From Pseudomonas sp. IB20 (lineage in GTDB: Bacteria > Pseudomonadota > Gammaproteobacteria > Pseudomonadales > Pseudomonadaceae): a stretch of 64,000 bases of DNA. Positions 9,548-19,387 of this stretch are shown here, piece after piece (position 1 is the first letter of the stretch; every line of letters begins with the position of its first letter). The DNA lies in NCBI RefSeq assembly GCF_009707325.1, contig NZ_CP046103.1, positions 3,579,284-3,643,283 on the forward strand. The letters are read 5' to 3'. The translations under genes were made by a program, and so were the position numbers. A model generated the notes under the pieces. It saw only the letters and a program-made list of their open reading frames with translations. It did not search any database and was not told where the DNA came from.

Positions 9548-10587
9548 TTACATCTTGTTGAACAGGCTCAACTGGGAGATTTTCACGAAGGCCAGCTGCG
9601 AGGCCTGCAGCATGGTTTGCTGCAGGCTCAAGTTGATGGCGGCTTCTGCGAAGTCGACATTGCCCAGCGCGTACATGGTCGTGGTGTTTGCCAGATCCAA
9701 GCTAGTGTTTTCCTGGCTTTGGATGCTCAGGGTATTCAGGCGCGCACCAATGGAGCCCCGCGCCTGGTCGATCTGAGTGTAAGCATTGGTCAGGTTGCCA
9801 ATGGACCTGGCCACCACATCCTTAAGTTCCTTCTGCGCCGCCGGGTTGCCGTCTGACGGCGTTTCCAGGGTTTTGCGCAAATGGCTCAGGGTGTCGAGTA
9901 CGTTCTCGTTCTTGTTGCTGGTGGCACCAATCGAAAACTGGTCGCCGGCTGCCGGCGCCGGCGCGGTAGTGACATCAAACGTCACACCTGCCGCCGTAAT
10001 CGACGTGGCGCCAGCAGCCAAGGTACCGCTGGCGATGGATTTGCTGTCTGCCGTGTAAGGCTGCGCATAAAGGACAAATTCTCCGCAACCTTCAGGCTCA
10101 ACGGCGTGTCATCGCCTTGATAGCTGTAGGTACCATCGTTGTTGCGCGCATAAGGAGGGGTGTCGGTCTTGCTCCCCGAGAACAAATAGTTACCGCTGGC
10201 ATCCTTGGTATTGAGCAGACCCAGGACTTGGTCCTCAATGGCGCCAACCTCGGCGGCAATCGATGTGCGGTCAGCGTCACTGATGCCAACGTTACCCGCC
10301 TTCAGCGCCAGTTCACTGGCCCTCTGAATCGCAATATTGATGTTTTCCATCACGCTTTCTTGCGTGGTCAGCGAGTTTTTCAGCGTGTCGATATTGCCGT
10401 TGAACTGCCCCAACATGTCTTTCTGCTGCTGGAGCATCAACAACCGCGCCGCCGCGACCGGATCATCCGCAGCCGTTTGCACGCGTACACCGGTGGTTGC
10501 CTGATCCTGGGCTTTCACCACACTGGAATAGTTACTCTGATACTTGGCGGAGCTGGTCTCGAAATATTGCTGTGTAGAAATACGCAT
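9548..10587 (-). pseudogene. flgL: FlgL, hook-filament junction protein, central region lost and frame broken
   Basis: The N-terminal part from ATG 10587 is FlgL (MRISTQQYFETSSAKYQSN; AADDPVAAARLL; NYLFSGSKTDTPPY) up to about residue 172 (LSLKVAENLSF), after which the frame runs into unrelated residues and stops at 9982. The C-terminal part (EFVLYAQPYTADSK ... DQARGSIGARLN ... ISQLSLFNKM) is in another frame from about 10075 to 9548. Together they give about 350 residues, against about 440 in P. aeruginosa and more in fluorescens-group FlgL. The join at about 10066-10078 (GAGAATTTGTCC) therefore looks like an out-of-frame deletion of the variable middle. The gene is the last in the flgF-L operon. 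Confidence 0.85.
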
Positions 10588-10601
10588 CGTCCCAGCCTCC
10601 T

Positions 10602-12647
10602 TTAAAGGGCATTAATCAGTGTGGTGAAGGTTTCCTGCGCAGCCTTGATGATCTGCGACGACGCGGTGTAGTACTGCTGGAACTTGATCATGTCGCCCGC
10701 CTCGTCATCCAGGTTGACGCCCGACACTGAGTTGCGCGCCTCTTTGTTCGCACTGAGTAAAGCGCCGGTGGCCGCACTGTCGACGTTAGCCTGGCTAGTC
10801 TTGGAGCCCACGGTCGAAACCAGTTTGCTATTAGCCCCCACCAGGCTGACACCCGCGTTGCCGTCGCTCATGCCCACGCTGGCCTTGGTCTGCAGGTTCA
10901 GCAGTTCCTGGGCATTACGGCCATCGGATTTGCCGCCACTGTTAAAGGCAAAGGTCGTGTTGTCGCCGTCAGCCGGGGAGCCGTTGACGGTGGTGTCGAA
11001 ACTGAAGCTCTTGCCGGGGATGACCGCACCGCTGGCATCACGCATCGGCACATTGACGGTGATCTTGTTGCCCTGCCCCGGAATGATGCTGCCGGTGCCG
11101 ATCGGGTTACCCTGCGCATCGTTGAGGGTATAAGGCTGCGTGCCGTCAGCAGCCGCTTTGCCGAAGACCATTTTCACCGGCATCGAGTTTTCGATGCCCG
11201 TGCGCAGTTGGGCCGTGTCAGCACCGCCATGAATATCCAGTGGCACGGTCAAGGACGGCTGGGTAAAGGTGCCCGTGCCGCTGTTGGTCTTGCCGCTGGT
11301 ACCCGCCAACGGGCCGGCAAACGCTAGTTTGTTCGGATCGGTGATCGCCACGCCAATACCGCTGGCCCCGGTCGCGGTCGGGCTGACCTTGAAGCTGTCG
11401 CCAAACGCCATTGTGCCTTTACCATCCAGCGCGAGGGTAAAGCCATCCATCGTCGGCGGGGGTGTGGAGCTCATATCAAAGGTGCCCATGGCCTTGCCAT
11501 CCGAGCGCAGTACCGTGACCTTGTTAGGGTTGGCGCTATCGCTGAAGGTCACCTTGTAGTCGAAGGTCGTCAGCTTGCTGCTGTCGCTGATCGACACATT
11601 AAGGTTGCCCGCACCGCTGCTGTTACCCGCCGCACCCTGGCTGCGCGAGGCAATGGCGGCGGCACTGTTGATGTCTTTGAACAGCGAAATACCAAAGTCG
11701 CCATTCAGGTCCAGGCCTTGGCCCAGCTGATTATTGATCGTGTCTGCGGTCGCGATAGCGATGCGCCCCAGATCATTGATGGCGGGCATCAAGGCATCAC
11801 TGCGATAACGCAACAGGCCACCAATGCTACCGCCACTGATCACCCCGCCCAGGTCCATGGTAGTACCGTTCATGTCCAACTGGATGGTGTACTGGCTGTT
11901 ATCGGTCTTGCTCGGCACTGCGGAAATGGTGTTGGAAATCCCGCCTTCGACCAAAGACTGACCGCTGCCGGTAGTCACGCTGAACTGCCCATTCTTCTCG
12001 GTAGCCGTCACGCCGATCAATTCATTGAGCGAGCGTACGGCCTCGGTACGCGAGTCCAACAGGTTGGCCGGGGCATTGCCCGAAGCGCCCTGCACCTGGG
12101 AAATCTGCTTATTGAGCGAGGCAATCGAGGCGGTCAATTGATTGACCTGCTCACTCATGCTGCCCAACTGGTTATTGATGGTCTCTTTCTGCTGAGTCAA
12201 CTGCGTCGAGATCGCGTTAAACCGGCTGCTCAAGGTCTGGGCGTTGGTCACCAGTAATTGGCGGGCCGACAGATCACTGGGGTTGGACGCCGATGTCTGC
12301 AAGGTAGCGAAGAAAGAACTGAGCACCGAGGACAGGCCCGTGGTCTTGTCCGACAGCACCTTATCGACCGCACTGATCTGATCCTGATAAGCCTTGGCGT
12401 CGTTATTCAGCGCCGTGCTGTTCTGGTACGCCGTGTCCAAGTATTCGTTGTACACCCGGCGAACGTCCGCCAGCGTGGTGCCAGTGCCGATAAACACACC
12501 ACCGTACTGGTTATTGGCGCTGGCGTTCTGGGTGGTCTGCTGACGCGAGTATCCCGGGGTGTTGACGTTGGCAATGTTGTTACTCAGGACCGACAACGAT
12601 CCTTGAGCGGCGTTAAGCCCCGACATCCCGATATTGAGCAAACTCAT
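10602..12647 (-). CDS. flgK: FlgK, hook-associated protein 1
   Basis: A 681-residue protein, long for FlgK but usual for fluorescens-group strains. The N-terminus (SLLNIGMSGLNAAQGSLSVL; NNIANVNTPGYSRQQ) and the C-terminus (VSGVNLDDEAGDMIKFQQYYTASSQ) are the conserved axial-protein coiled-coil ends. FlgK and FlgL join the hook to the filament. The long middle is Gly/Ser/Thr-rich and variable but keeps one open frame, unlike fliC and flgL. It starts 10 bp after flgJ. Confidence 0.97.
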   Translation of the reverse strand: MSLLNIGMSGLNAAQGSLSVLSNNIANVNTPGYSRQQTTQNASANNQYGGVFIGTGTTLADVRRVYNEYLDTAYQNSTALNNDAKAYQDQISAVDKVLSDKTTGLSSVLSSFFATLQTSASNPSDLSARQLLVTNAQTLSSRFNAISTQLTQQKETINNQLGSMSEQVNQLTASIASLNKQISQVQGASGNAPANLLDSRTEAVRSLNELIGVTATEKNGQFSVTTGSGQSLVEGGISNTISAVPSKTDNSQYTIQLDMNGTTMDLGGVISGGSIGGLLRYRSDALMPAINDLGRIAIATADTINNQLGQGLDLNGDFGISLFKDINSAAAIASRSQGAAGNSSGAGNLNVSISDSSKLTTFDYKVTFSDSANPNKVTVLRSDGKAMGTFDMSSTPPPTMDGFTLALDGKGTMAFGDSFKVSPTATGASGIGVAITDPNKLAFAGPLAGTSGKTNSGTGTFTQPSLTVPLDIHGGADTAQLRTGIENSMPVKMVFGKAAADGTQPYTLNDAQGNPIGTGSIIPGQGNKITVNVPMRDASGAVIPGKSFSFDTTVNGSPADGDNTTFAFNSGGKSDGRNAQELLNLQTKASVGMSDGNAGVSLVGANSKLVSTVGSKTSQANVDSAATGALLSANKEARNSVSGVNLDDEAGDMIKFQQYYTASSQIIKAAQETFTTLINAL

Positions 12648-12657
12648 GGTTCAGACC

Positions 12658-13920
12658 TTATAAATGAGTGGTCGCGCCAGCGGCAGCGTAGTTCTGGTAA
12701 CTGTTCATCGTTTTGGCGATCTGCGAAATCTTGCTGGCGTAGTCCGGGTCGGTTGCATATCCGGCTTTTTGCAACTCGCGTACAAACTGCTCCGGGTTAT
12801 CGGCTGATTTCACAACTTCTTTATAGCGATCATTGCTTTGCAGCAATGTCACGAGGTCGTGGAAGCTGTCCTGATAGGAGTTATAGGAGCGGAAGTGCGC
12901 CGTCTCCTTGACCATCGACCCATCACGAAACTCGCTGGTGATTGCACGCGCCTGGCCGCCCTGCCAACTCTGCCCGGCCTTGATGCCGAACAGGTTGTGG
13001 CTGCTGCTGCCGTCTTCGGCGCGCATCACCGATTTACCCCAACCGGTTTCCAGGGCGGCCTGGGCCACCAGGTACTTCGGATCGACGCCGATACGCGCTG
13101 CGGCGGCCTTGGCCATCGGCAACATGGTGGCAACGAACTCATCCTGCGAGCTGAAGGCTTTCTTCGCCGGTGCCAGCGGTGGCTGGGCGATGGCGCGGCC
13201 ATACACCTGCATGCGCCCGCTCGGCACGGCAAAGCTGTGCGCGGTGCTGTTGATCACGTTGTCGGCGGCGGCGCTATTACGCAGCGGCGCACTCTTGGCA
13301 TCGATGGCGACCGGTGCGTTAGGCACAATGCCGGCCAACAGACGGTCAGTCAGCTTGCTTGGCAAAGCGATACGGCGCTGGTTCATCAGCTCCATATCGT
13401 TGGCGTGAGCACTGGCGCCTTCAGGCACGGCCACGCGGTAAGCCCACAGCGGGCGCTGGCCATTGGAGCGGCCCAACGGCCCTTCGGCTGTGGTGCCTGC
13501 AGCAATTTCAGTCGGCACATCGACTTTTTTCGCGGGCGCCTGCGCCGCCTCTGGGCCTTGCAAGGTGGCCGCCTGGGCGTCCACCGGTTTGTTCTTCTGC
13601 ATCTGGCGCATCAGCACGTCGGCCAAGCCGATACCGCCGCCCTCGCGGGACATCGAGACCGCCAACTGCTGGTCGTACATTTCCTGGTACTGCTTGGCGG
13701 CCGGGGTGTTCATCGGGTTGTCCTTGCCCAGCGCCTCGGTGGCCGAGCGCATGGACTTGAGCATCTCGCTCAAAAACAGCGACTCAAACTCCTGCGCCAC
13801 TTTGCGCATGTTGCCTTCGCTGTTCTTGTCGGCACCGACCTTGAGCTGGTTAAGCCGATTCAGGTCGGAGTAAGACCCCGAGTCCGCTGTGCTGCTGATC
13901 CCGCTCTTGCGCATATCCAT
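12658..13920 (-). CDS. flgJ: FlgJ, rod cap and peptidoglycan hydrolase
   Basis: A two-domain protein of 420 residues. The N-terminal rod-scaffold domain (KVAQEFESLFLSEMLKSMRSA; NPMNTPAAKQYQEMYDQQL) is followed by a Pro/Ala linker. A C-terminal glucosaminidase-type domain follows (AQAALETGWGKS; SSSHNLFGIKAG; LQSNDRYKEVV). FlgJ opens the peptidoglycan for the rod. I placed the start at 13920 because GAGG lies 8 bases before that ATG; the in-frame ATG at 13926 is only 2 bases from GAGG. It overlaps nothing and follows flgI after a few bases. Confidence 0.95.
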   Translation of the reverse strand: MDMRKSGISSTADSGSYSDLNRLNQLKVGADKNSEGNMRKVAQEFESLFLSEMLKSMRSATEALGKDNPMNTPAAKQYQEMYDQQLAVSMSREGGGIGLADVLMRQMQKNKPVDAQAATLQGPEAAQAPAKKVDVPTEIAAGTTAEGPLGRSNGQRPLWAYRVAVPEGASAHANDMELMNQRRIALPSKLTDRLLAGIVPNAPVAIDAKSAPLRNSAAADNVINSTAHSFAVPSGRMQVYGRAIAQPPLAPAKKAFSSQDEFVATMLPMAKAAAARIGVDPKYLVAQAALETGWGKSVMRAEDGSSSHNLFGIKAGQSWQGGQARAITSEFRDGSMVKETAHFRSYNSYQDSFHDLVTLLQSNDRYKEVVKSADNPEQFVRELQKAGYATDPDYASKISQIAKTMNSYQNYAAAGATTHL

Positions 13921-13930
13921 GGCCATGGCC

Positions 13931-15046
13931 TCAGATCACAATCAGGTCGGCTTGCAAGGCGCCGGCCTGTTTCAGAGCTTCGAGGATCGCCATCAAGTCG
14001 CCTGGGGCGGCGCCCACCTGGTTCACCGCGCGGACAATCTCATCCAGCGTGGTGCCGGGGCCGAACTTGAACATCGGCTTGGCTTCTTGCTGAGCATTCA
14101 CACGCGAGCGTGGAACCACCGCCGTCTGGCCGTTGGACAATGGCCCAGGCTGGCTGACGATCGGGTCTTCGGTGATGGTCACGGTCAGGCTGCCGTGGGT
14201 CACCGCTGCCGGCGACACCTTGACGTTCTGGCCGATCACGATGGTGCCGGTACGCGAATTGATGATGACCTTGGCCACCGCCTGGCCTGGGTCGACCTCA
14301 AGGTTCTCCAGGATCGACAGGTAGTCGACGCGCTGGCTTGGGTCCAATGGCGCAGTAACACGGATCGAACCGCCGTCGATGGCCTGGGCCACGCCAGGGC
14401 CGAGCATGTCGTTGATCTTGTCGACCACGCGCTTGGCGGTGGTGAAGTCCGAACGGTTGAGGTTCAAGGTCAGGCTGTTGCCTTGGTTGAAACCGCTGGG
14501 CACGGTCCGTTCCACCATGGCACCGCCCGGAATACGCCCGGCCGATGGCACGTTAACGGTGATTTTCGAGCCGTCGCGGCCCTCGGCGTCAAAACCGCCC
14601 ACCACCAGGTTGCCCTGGGCGATGGCGTAGACGTTGCCGTCGATACCTTTAAGAGGCGTCATCAACAGCGTACCGCCACGCAGGCTTTTGGAGTTACCGA
14701 TCGACGACACGGTGATGTCCACCACCTGGCCCGGCTTGGAGAACGCTGGCAAGTCGGCACTGATCGACACGGCCGCGACGTTCTTCAACTGCACGTTGCC
14801 CGAACCCGCCGGCACTTTGATGCCGAACTGCGAGAGCATGTTGTTGAAGGTCTGCAGGGTGAACGGGGTCTGGGTGGTCTGGTCACCCGTACCGTTGAGC
14901 CCCACCACCAGGCCGTACCCGATCAATTGGTTGGAGCGCACGCCGGAAATACTGGCGATGTCTTTCAACCGCTCAGCAAAGGCCCCTGCGCTCAAGGCCA
15001 GCAATAACGCGGCAGCCATCAGCTGTTTGAGTTTCAAAGTGGCCAC
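13931..15046 (-). CDS. flgI: FlgI, flagellar P-ring protein
   Basis: A 371-residue periplasmic protein of standard length. An N-terminal signal peptide of about 24 residues ends near AFA. It is followed by the hallmark [19 protein letters not shown] and later [18 protein letters not shown]. FlgI builds the P ring around the rod in the peptidoglycan layer. The ATG at 15046 directly follows the flgH stop codon at 15047, so translation is probably coupled. Confidence 0.97.
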   Translation of the reverse strand: MATLKLKQLMAAALLLALSAGAFAERLKDIASISGVRSNQLIGYGLVVGLNGTGDQTTQTPFTLQTFNNMLSQFGIKVPAGSGNVQLKNVAAVSISADLPAFSKPGQVVDITVSSIGNSKSLRGGTLLMTPLKGIDGNVYAIAQGNLVVGGFDAEGRDGSKITVNVPSAGRIPGGAMVERTVPSGFNQGNSLTLNLNRSDFTTAKRVVDKINDMLGPGVAQAIDGGSIRVTAPLDPSQRVDYLSILENLEVDPGQAVAKVIINSRTGTIVIGQNVKVSPAAVTHGSLTVTITEDPIVSQPGPLSNGQTAVVPRSRVNAQQEAKPMFKFGPGTTLDEIVRAVNQVGAAPGDLMAILEALKQAGALQADLIVI

Positions 15047-15742
15047 CTAGAAAGGGAACAGCGGGCTAAGGAAGAAACGGTCGAACCAGCCTGGCTGACT
15101 CGCATCAGCAAACGAACCCGTACCCGAGTAGGTAATGCGCGCATCGGCAATCCGCGTCGACGGTACGGTGTTGTCAGTCGCAATGTCATCGGCCCGCACC
15201 ATCCCGGCAATACGCACCAACTCATCACCGGTATTGAGGGTCATCCACTTTTCACCGCGTATCGCGATGATGCCGTTGGGCAATACATCGGCCACGGTTA
15301 CGGTGATCGAACCGGTCAGGCTGTTGCCCTGCCCCGCCGCGCTCTTGCCGTTGGTGGCACGGTCGCCGCTGTAGCCGGCATTCAAGCTCAGATCACCATT
15401 GCCCAGCGGGTTGTTGACATTGGGTACAGCACCAAACAACGAGGTCAAGCCAATGCCGGCCTTACTGGTCTTGCCCACTTGGGAGTTGGCGTTCTTGCTG
15501 GCCTGGGTCTTTTCGTTCAGGGTGATGGTGATGATGTCACCCACTCGGAACGCCTTACGGTCGCTGTACAGGTTCTGTTCGAAACCGGCCTGGTAGATCG
15601 AGCCATTGTTGGCCGCCGCAGGCAGCGGCGTGCGTGGCAACACCGGCGCGTAGTACGGGTCATTGGGTTTTGGCGTCGGGGCGACACAGCCCGCGAGCAC
15701 GGCGATCCCACTCAATGCCAGAACAGAAACATAGCGATTCAT
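15047..15742 (-). CDS. flgH: FlgH, flagellar L-ring lipoprotein
   Basis: A 231-residue outer-membrane lipoprotein. The signal peptide ends in a lipobox (VLAGC, acylated Cys at residue 19). The body shows the FlgH motifs [19 protein letters not shown] and [21 protein letters not shown], and ends in SPLFPF. It forms the L ring in the outer membrane. It lies between flgG and flgI in the conserved flgFGHIJKL order. Confidence 0.97.
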   Translation of the reverse strand: MNRYVSVLALSGIAVLAGCVAPTPKPNDPYYAPVLPRTPLPAAANNGSIYQAGFEQNLYSDRKAFRVGDIITITLNEKTQASKNANSQVGKTSKAGIGLTSLFGAVPNVNNPLGNGDLSLNAGYSGDRATNGKSAAGQGNSLTGSITVTVADVLPNGIIAIRGEKWMTLNTGDELVRIAGMVRADDIATDNTVPSTRIADARITYSGTGSFADASQPGWFDRFFLSPLFPF

Positions 15743-15795
15743 GACCCTTACCTCACGGTGCTGCAGGCGCCGTCAACGGCGCCCCATAGACTTGA

Positions 15796-16581
15796 TTACA
15801 GATTCTGCGTTACGAACGAAAGCATCTGGTCGGCGGTGGAAATCACCTTGGAGTTCATCTCGTAGGCGCGCTGGGTGGTGATCATGTTGACCATCTCCTC
15901 AACCGTGCTCACGTTGGACGTTTCCAGGGTGCTTTGCAGGGTGGTACCGAAACCGTTCAGGCCAGGGGTGCCGATCTGCGGCGCGCCGCTGGAGGCGGTT
16001 TCCAGGAACAGGTTGTTACCCATGGCCTGCAAGCCGGCCGGGTTGATGAAGTCAGCGGTTTGCAGGTTGCCGATCACTTGCGACGCCGGGCTGCCGGCCA
16101 CGGTGATCGACACGGTGCCGTCGTTGCCGACGGTGAAGGTCTTAGCATCCGCAGGCACGACGACAGCCGGTTCCAGGGCGAAACCGTTGGCCGTGACGAT
16201 TTGGCCATTGGAGTCGAGGTGGAAAGTACCGTCACGGGTGTAGGACGTAGTCCCATCCGGTTGCAGGATCTGGAAGAAACCACGGCCGTTGATGGCCATG
16301 TCCAACGGCTGGCCGGTTTGCTGCAGGTTACCGGCGCTGAAGTTCTTCTGGGTGCCGACGATCTGCACACCGGTACCCAATTGCAGGCCCGACGGCAGTT
16401 CGCTGTCCTGTGTCGACTGGGCGCCCGGCTGCTTCTTGATCTGATAGAGCAAGTCCTGGAACTCAGCGCGGTCACGTTTGAAACCCGTGGTCGACACGTT
16501 CGCCAAGTTGTTGGAAATGGTGGTCAGGTTAGTGTCCTGGGCGGACAAACCTGTTTTGGCAACCCATAGAGCCGGAAGCAT
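15796..16581 (-). CDS. flgG: FlgG, distal rod protein
   Basis: A 261-residue axial protein of exact family size. The N-terminus has the rod-protein motif (TTISNNLANVSTTGFKRDRAEFQD), and the C-terminus VSTVEEMVNMITTQRAYEMNSK is strongly conserved in FlgG. It forms the distal rod. It is co-transcribed with flgF upstream (71 bp gap) and flgH downstream. Confidence 0.98.
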   Translation of the reverse strand: MLPALWVAKTGLSAQDTNLTTISNNLANVSTTGFKRDRAEFQDLLYQIKKQPGAQSTQDSELPSGLQLGTGVQIVGTQKNFSAGNLQQTGQPLDMAINGRGFFQILQPDGTTSYTRDGTFHLDSNGQIVTANGFALEPAVVVPADAKTFTVGNDGTVSITVAGSPASQVIGNLQTADFINPAGLQAMGNNLFLETASSGAPQIGTPGLNGFGTTLQSTLETSNVSTVEEMVNMITTQRAYEMNSKVISTADQMLSFVTQNL

Positions 16582-16652
16582 GCTGTTCTCCTTCGTGCGC
16601 CTGTTTGTTGGCGCCGTGTTGCAAAATTAGTGTTGGTTCAGTGAGGCCGCTA

Positions 16653-17393
16653 TCAGCTCATCGACAGAACGCGAGTCATAGCCTGATCGTCTTCTTTGGC
16701 GCTGTTCATCATCTTGATGTGCAGCTCGAACTGCTTGGAAAGCGACAGCACTGCGGTCATTTCTTCCACGGCGTTGACGTTGCTCGCCTGCAGGAAGCCC
16801 GAGGTCAGCTTGACGTTCGCATCCGCCTGGGCGGGCTGGCCATCCTTGGTGTGGATGGTGCCGTCCAACCCTTTGTTCATGTTCTTGAGGTCCGGCTGGA
16901 CCATCTTGATGCGGTCCACTTCAGCCATCACCCGTGGGCCTTCGCCCATGGCGCGGATGCTGATGGTGCCGTCGGCGCCCACTTCGATTTTCTGCTGGGG
17001 CGGCACGGCAATCGGGCCACCGTTGCCCATCACCGGCATGCCGTTGCCGGCGCGCAGCACACCCAGCGCGTCAACGTTCATGCTGGCGCTGCGCACGTAG
17101 GCCTCGCTGCCATCGGGGGTTTGCACGGCGATCCAACCGTTGCCGTTGACCGCCACATCCAGGTCACGACCGGTTTCGATCATGGCGCCCGGGGAAAAAT
17201 CAGTACCCGGCCGCTCAGTCATGGCAAAGGCACGCGCCGGAAAGCTGTCACCGAACACCGGCATCGAACGCGCCTGCTCCAGGTCGCGCTGGAAACCGTT
17301 GGTGGAGATGTTCGCCAGATTGTTGGCATGGGCCTTCTGCGCCAGTGCATTCTGGCTGGCGCCGGTCATTGCCACATAAAGGTACTTGTCCAC
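16653..17393 (-). CDS. flgF: FlgF, proximal rod protein
   Basis: A 246-residue rod protein. Motifs include ALAQKAHANNLANISTNGFQRD at the N-terminus and NVNAVEEMTAVLSLSKQFELHIKM at the C-terminus. It is the first gene of the flgFGHIJKL unit, with a sigma-54 promoter about 57 bp upstream. flgBCDE, which often directly precede flgF in pseudomonads, are not here; the next gene upstream is phhR. Confidence 0.97.
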   Translation of the reverse strand: MDKYLYVAMTGASQNALAQKAHANNLANISTNGFQRDLEQARSMPVFGDSFPARAFAMTERPGTDFSPGAMIETGRDLDVAVNGNGWIAVQTPDGSEAYVRSASMNVDALGVLRAGNGMPVMGNGGPIAVPPQQKIEVGADGTISIRAMGEGPRVMAEVDRIKMVQPDLKNMNKGLDGTIHTKDGQPAQADANVKLTSGFLQASNVNAVEEMTAVLSLSKQFELHIKMMNSAKEDDQAMTRVLSMS

Positions 17394-17449
17394 GCTCTAT
17401 CCTCTTTCTGACGGACGCTTGCCGCCCACCGTTGTACTGATGAGGCTTA

Positions 17450-17465
17450 AGCAATTTGCGAACCA
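17450..17465 (-). promoter_or_regulatory. Sigma-54 promoter of the flgF-flgL operon
   Basis: The minus strand reads TGGTTCGCAAATTGCT: TGG and TTGCT elements with exactly 10 bases between GG and GC. The -24 box is weaker than those of fliE and fleS. Its presence supports flgFGHIJKL as an independent FleQ/FleR-controlled unit separated from flgBCDE. Confidence 0.72.
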
Positions 17466-17616
17466 ACTTTTTAAAAGAGGGCAAAATCCAGGCGGGGCGG
17501 GGGTTTGCTGACAGGCGCGAGGATTTAAGGGATGGGTAAGAGTCGAAAAAACGGCGGACTACTGCCGCCTGCGGCAAGCATCGGTCTTGAAAATGACAAA
17601 GATCAAATGTGGGAGC

Positions 17617-17705
17617 GCGCTTGCTCGCTCCCACAGTTTTAACTGCAGTGTGCCTGTGATAGCGCTTGCTCGCTCCCACAGTTTTAACTGCAGTGTGCCT
17701 GTGAT
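17617..17705. repeat. Two tandem copies of a REP palindrome unit (period 45)
   Basis: A 44-base unit (17617-17660) recurs at 17662-17705. Each carries the REP core GCGCTTGCTCGCTCCCACA and an identical tail TTTTAACTGCAGTGTGCCTGTGAT. The first copy also has the upstream half GTGGGAGC, so it can fold. The array lies at the 3' end of phhR and overlaps its stop codon region. Confidence 0.85.
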
Positions 17706-19267
17706 TATTTATCGCCCTTGAGAATCTCGTAATCACGCAACTTATTAGCGATGGTGGTATGCGACACCCCCAGCCGCTTACCCAGCTGTCGGCTGCTCGG
17801 GTGCTCGGCATACAAGCTCTCCAGCACCGCCTTCTCAAACCGACCGACGATCGCCTCCAACCCACCCTCCAGAGAAAAATCGCCAAGCGGCTGACGCACG
17901 CCGTAGTCCGGCAGACGAATATGCTCAACCTTGACCGTCCCGCCCTCGCACAACGACACCGCCTGAAACAGCACGTTTTCCAACTGCCGCACATTGCCCG
18001 GCCAGTGATAGTGGCTAAGCCGATCCATCGCCGCCGGCGCCAACTTGGGCAATGGGCAACCAATCTGCCGGCTGGCCTGATCAAGAAAGTGCTCAACCAA
18101 CGGCGCCAAACCATCCAGGCATTCGCGCAGCGGCGGTATATGCAACGACAACACATTCAGCCGGTGATAAAGGTCCTGGCGAAATTCCCCTCGGGCGCAA
18201 AGCTCCGACAAGTCCACTTGGGTCGCACAGATCACCCGCACATCCAAGTAGACCTCTTCATCACTGCCCACCCGGCGAAAGCAACCGTCCTGCAGAAACC
18301 GCAGCAACTTCACTTGCAAGCGCGCGCTCATTTCCCCAACGCCATCGAGAAACAACGTACCGCCCGCCGTCAGTTCCAGCAGGCCCAATTTGCCTTCGGC
18401 CCGCGCGCCTTCAAACGCGCCTGGGCCGTAGCCGAACAGCTCGGTCTCGGCCATCGATTCCGGCAGGCCTGCGCAGTTAAGCGCCATCAACGGCGATTGC
18501 CCGCGCGGGCTGGCCAGGTGACAAGCACGCGCCAACAGCTCCTTACCGGTGCCGGTTTCGCCTTCTATTAATAGAGGCGCATCCAGCGGCGCCATGCGGC
18601 GAGCCTCGCGCACCACCGCCGCCATCACCTTGGAGCTCTGGAAGATACTGTCGAAGCCGCGCAGTTCCTGCTTGCGCACATTGTAGATGCGCTCACCGAC
18701 GCGGTCGGCGCGGTGCAAGGTCAACACGGCGCCGGCCATGGCTTCGCTGTCGTCGTGCTCGGAGGATTGCAGCGGCGCAATATCCGCCAGGAACACGTCG
18801 CCCTTAACCTTGACCCGCAAGCCGTTGATCCGCGACTTGCTCGCGCGCACCAACTCCGGCAAGTCGAAATCCTCGGCATACCGCGACAACGGAATGCCCG
18901 GCACTTCGTCCACGCGCACCCCGAGCAACTGCGCCGCCGCCCGGTTCGCGGCGACGATGGAGCCGCCCATGTCGATCGACAGCACCGGAAACTCCAGCGC
19001 GCCAAGCAGCGCATTCAGCTCCATATGCCGACGTTCGCTGGGCATCAGCCCTACCCGCTTGACGCCAAACACACCGGCAATTGCTTCAAATTGCGGGCGC
19101 AGCGCCTGGAATTGCATGTTCACCAGGTTCGGGCAAAACAGGTAAATCGCGTTGCCATGTTCGCCGCCGACCTCGCCCTTGGCGACGTTGACGCCGTACT
19201 CCACCAACAGGTTGAGAATGTCCCGCAGGATGCCGATGCGGTTCTGGCAGTGCACTTTAATACGCAT
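17705..19267 (-). CDS. phhR: PhhR/TyrR-type regulator of aromatic amino acid metabolism
   Basis: A 520-residue TyrR-family regulator. The N-terminal ACT domain (MRIKVHCQNRIGILRDIL) and a PAS domain are followed by an AAA+ domain with Walker A GETGTGKE. A C-terminal TyrR-type helix-turn-helix (RQLGKRLGVSHTTIANKLRDY) ends the protein. The sigma-54 contact loop is replaced (GPGAFEGARAEG instead of GAFTGA), as in TyrR proteins that act with sigma-70. The start was set at the ACT-domain Met (19267), because 77 upstream codons lack family character. It is divergent from phhA and is expected to activate phhABC with phenylalanine or tyrosine. Confidence 0.94.
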   Translation of the reverse strand: MRIKVHCQNRIGILRDILNLLVEYGVNVAKGEVGGEHGNAIYLFCPNLVNMQFQALRPQFEAIAGVFGVKRVGLMPSERRHMELNALLGALEFPVLSIDMGGSIVAANRAAAQLLGVRVDEVPGIPLSRYAEDFDLPELVRASKSRINGLRVKVKGDVFLADIAPLQSSEHDDSEAMAGAVLTLHRADRVGERIYNVRKQELRGFDSIFQSSKVMAAVVREARRMAPLDAPLLIEGETGTGKELLARACHLASPRGQSPLMALNCAGLPESMAETELFGYGPGAFEGARAEGKLGLLELTAGGTLFLDGVGEMSARLQVKLLRFLQDGCFRRVGSDEEVYLDVRVICATQVDLSELCARGEFRQDLYHRLNVLSLHIPPLRECLDGLAPLVEHFLDQASRQIGCPLPKLAPAAMDRLSHYHWPGNVRQLENVLFQAVSLCEGGTVKVEHIRLPDYGVRQPLGDFSLEGGLEAIVGRFEKAVLESLYAEHPSSRQLGKRLGVSHTTIANKLRDYEILKGDK

Positions 19268-19387
19268 GAAAAGGCCCGAAAAGTGGGAAAGCGCCGCGTC
19301 TTTTTGCCGCTGGGCGCAGATAGTCGTCAAGATTATGTGACAGTACGTGACCTTTTCACAGCCCAATACATCGCAGAGCCGCAGGAT

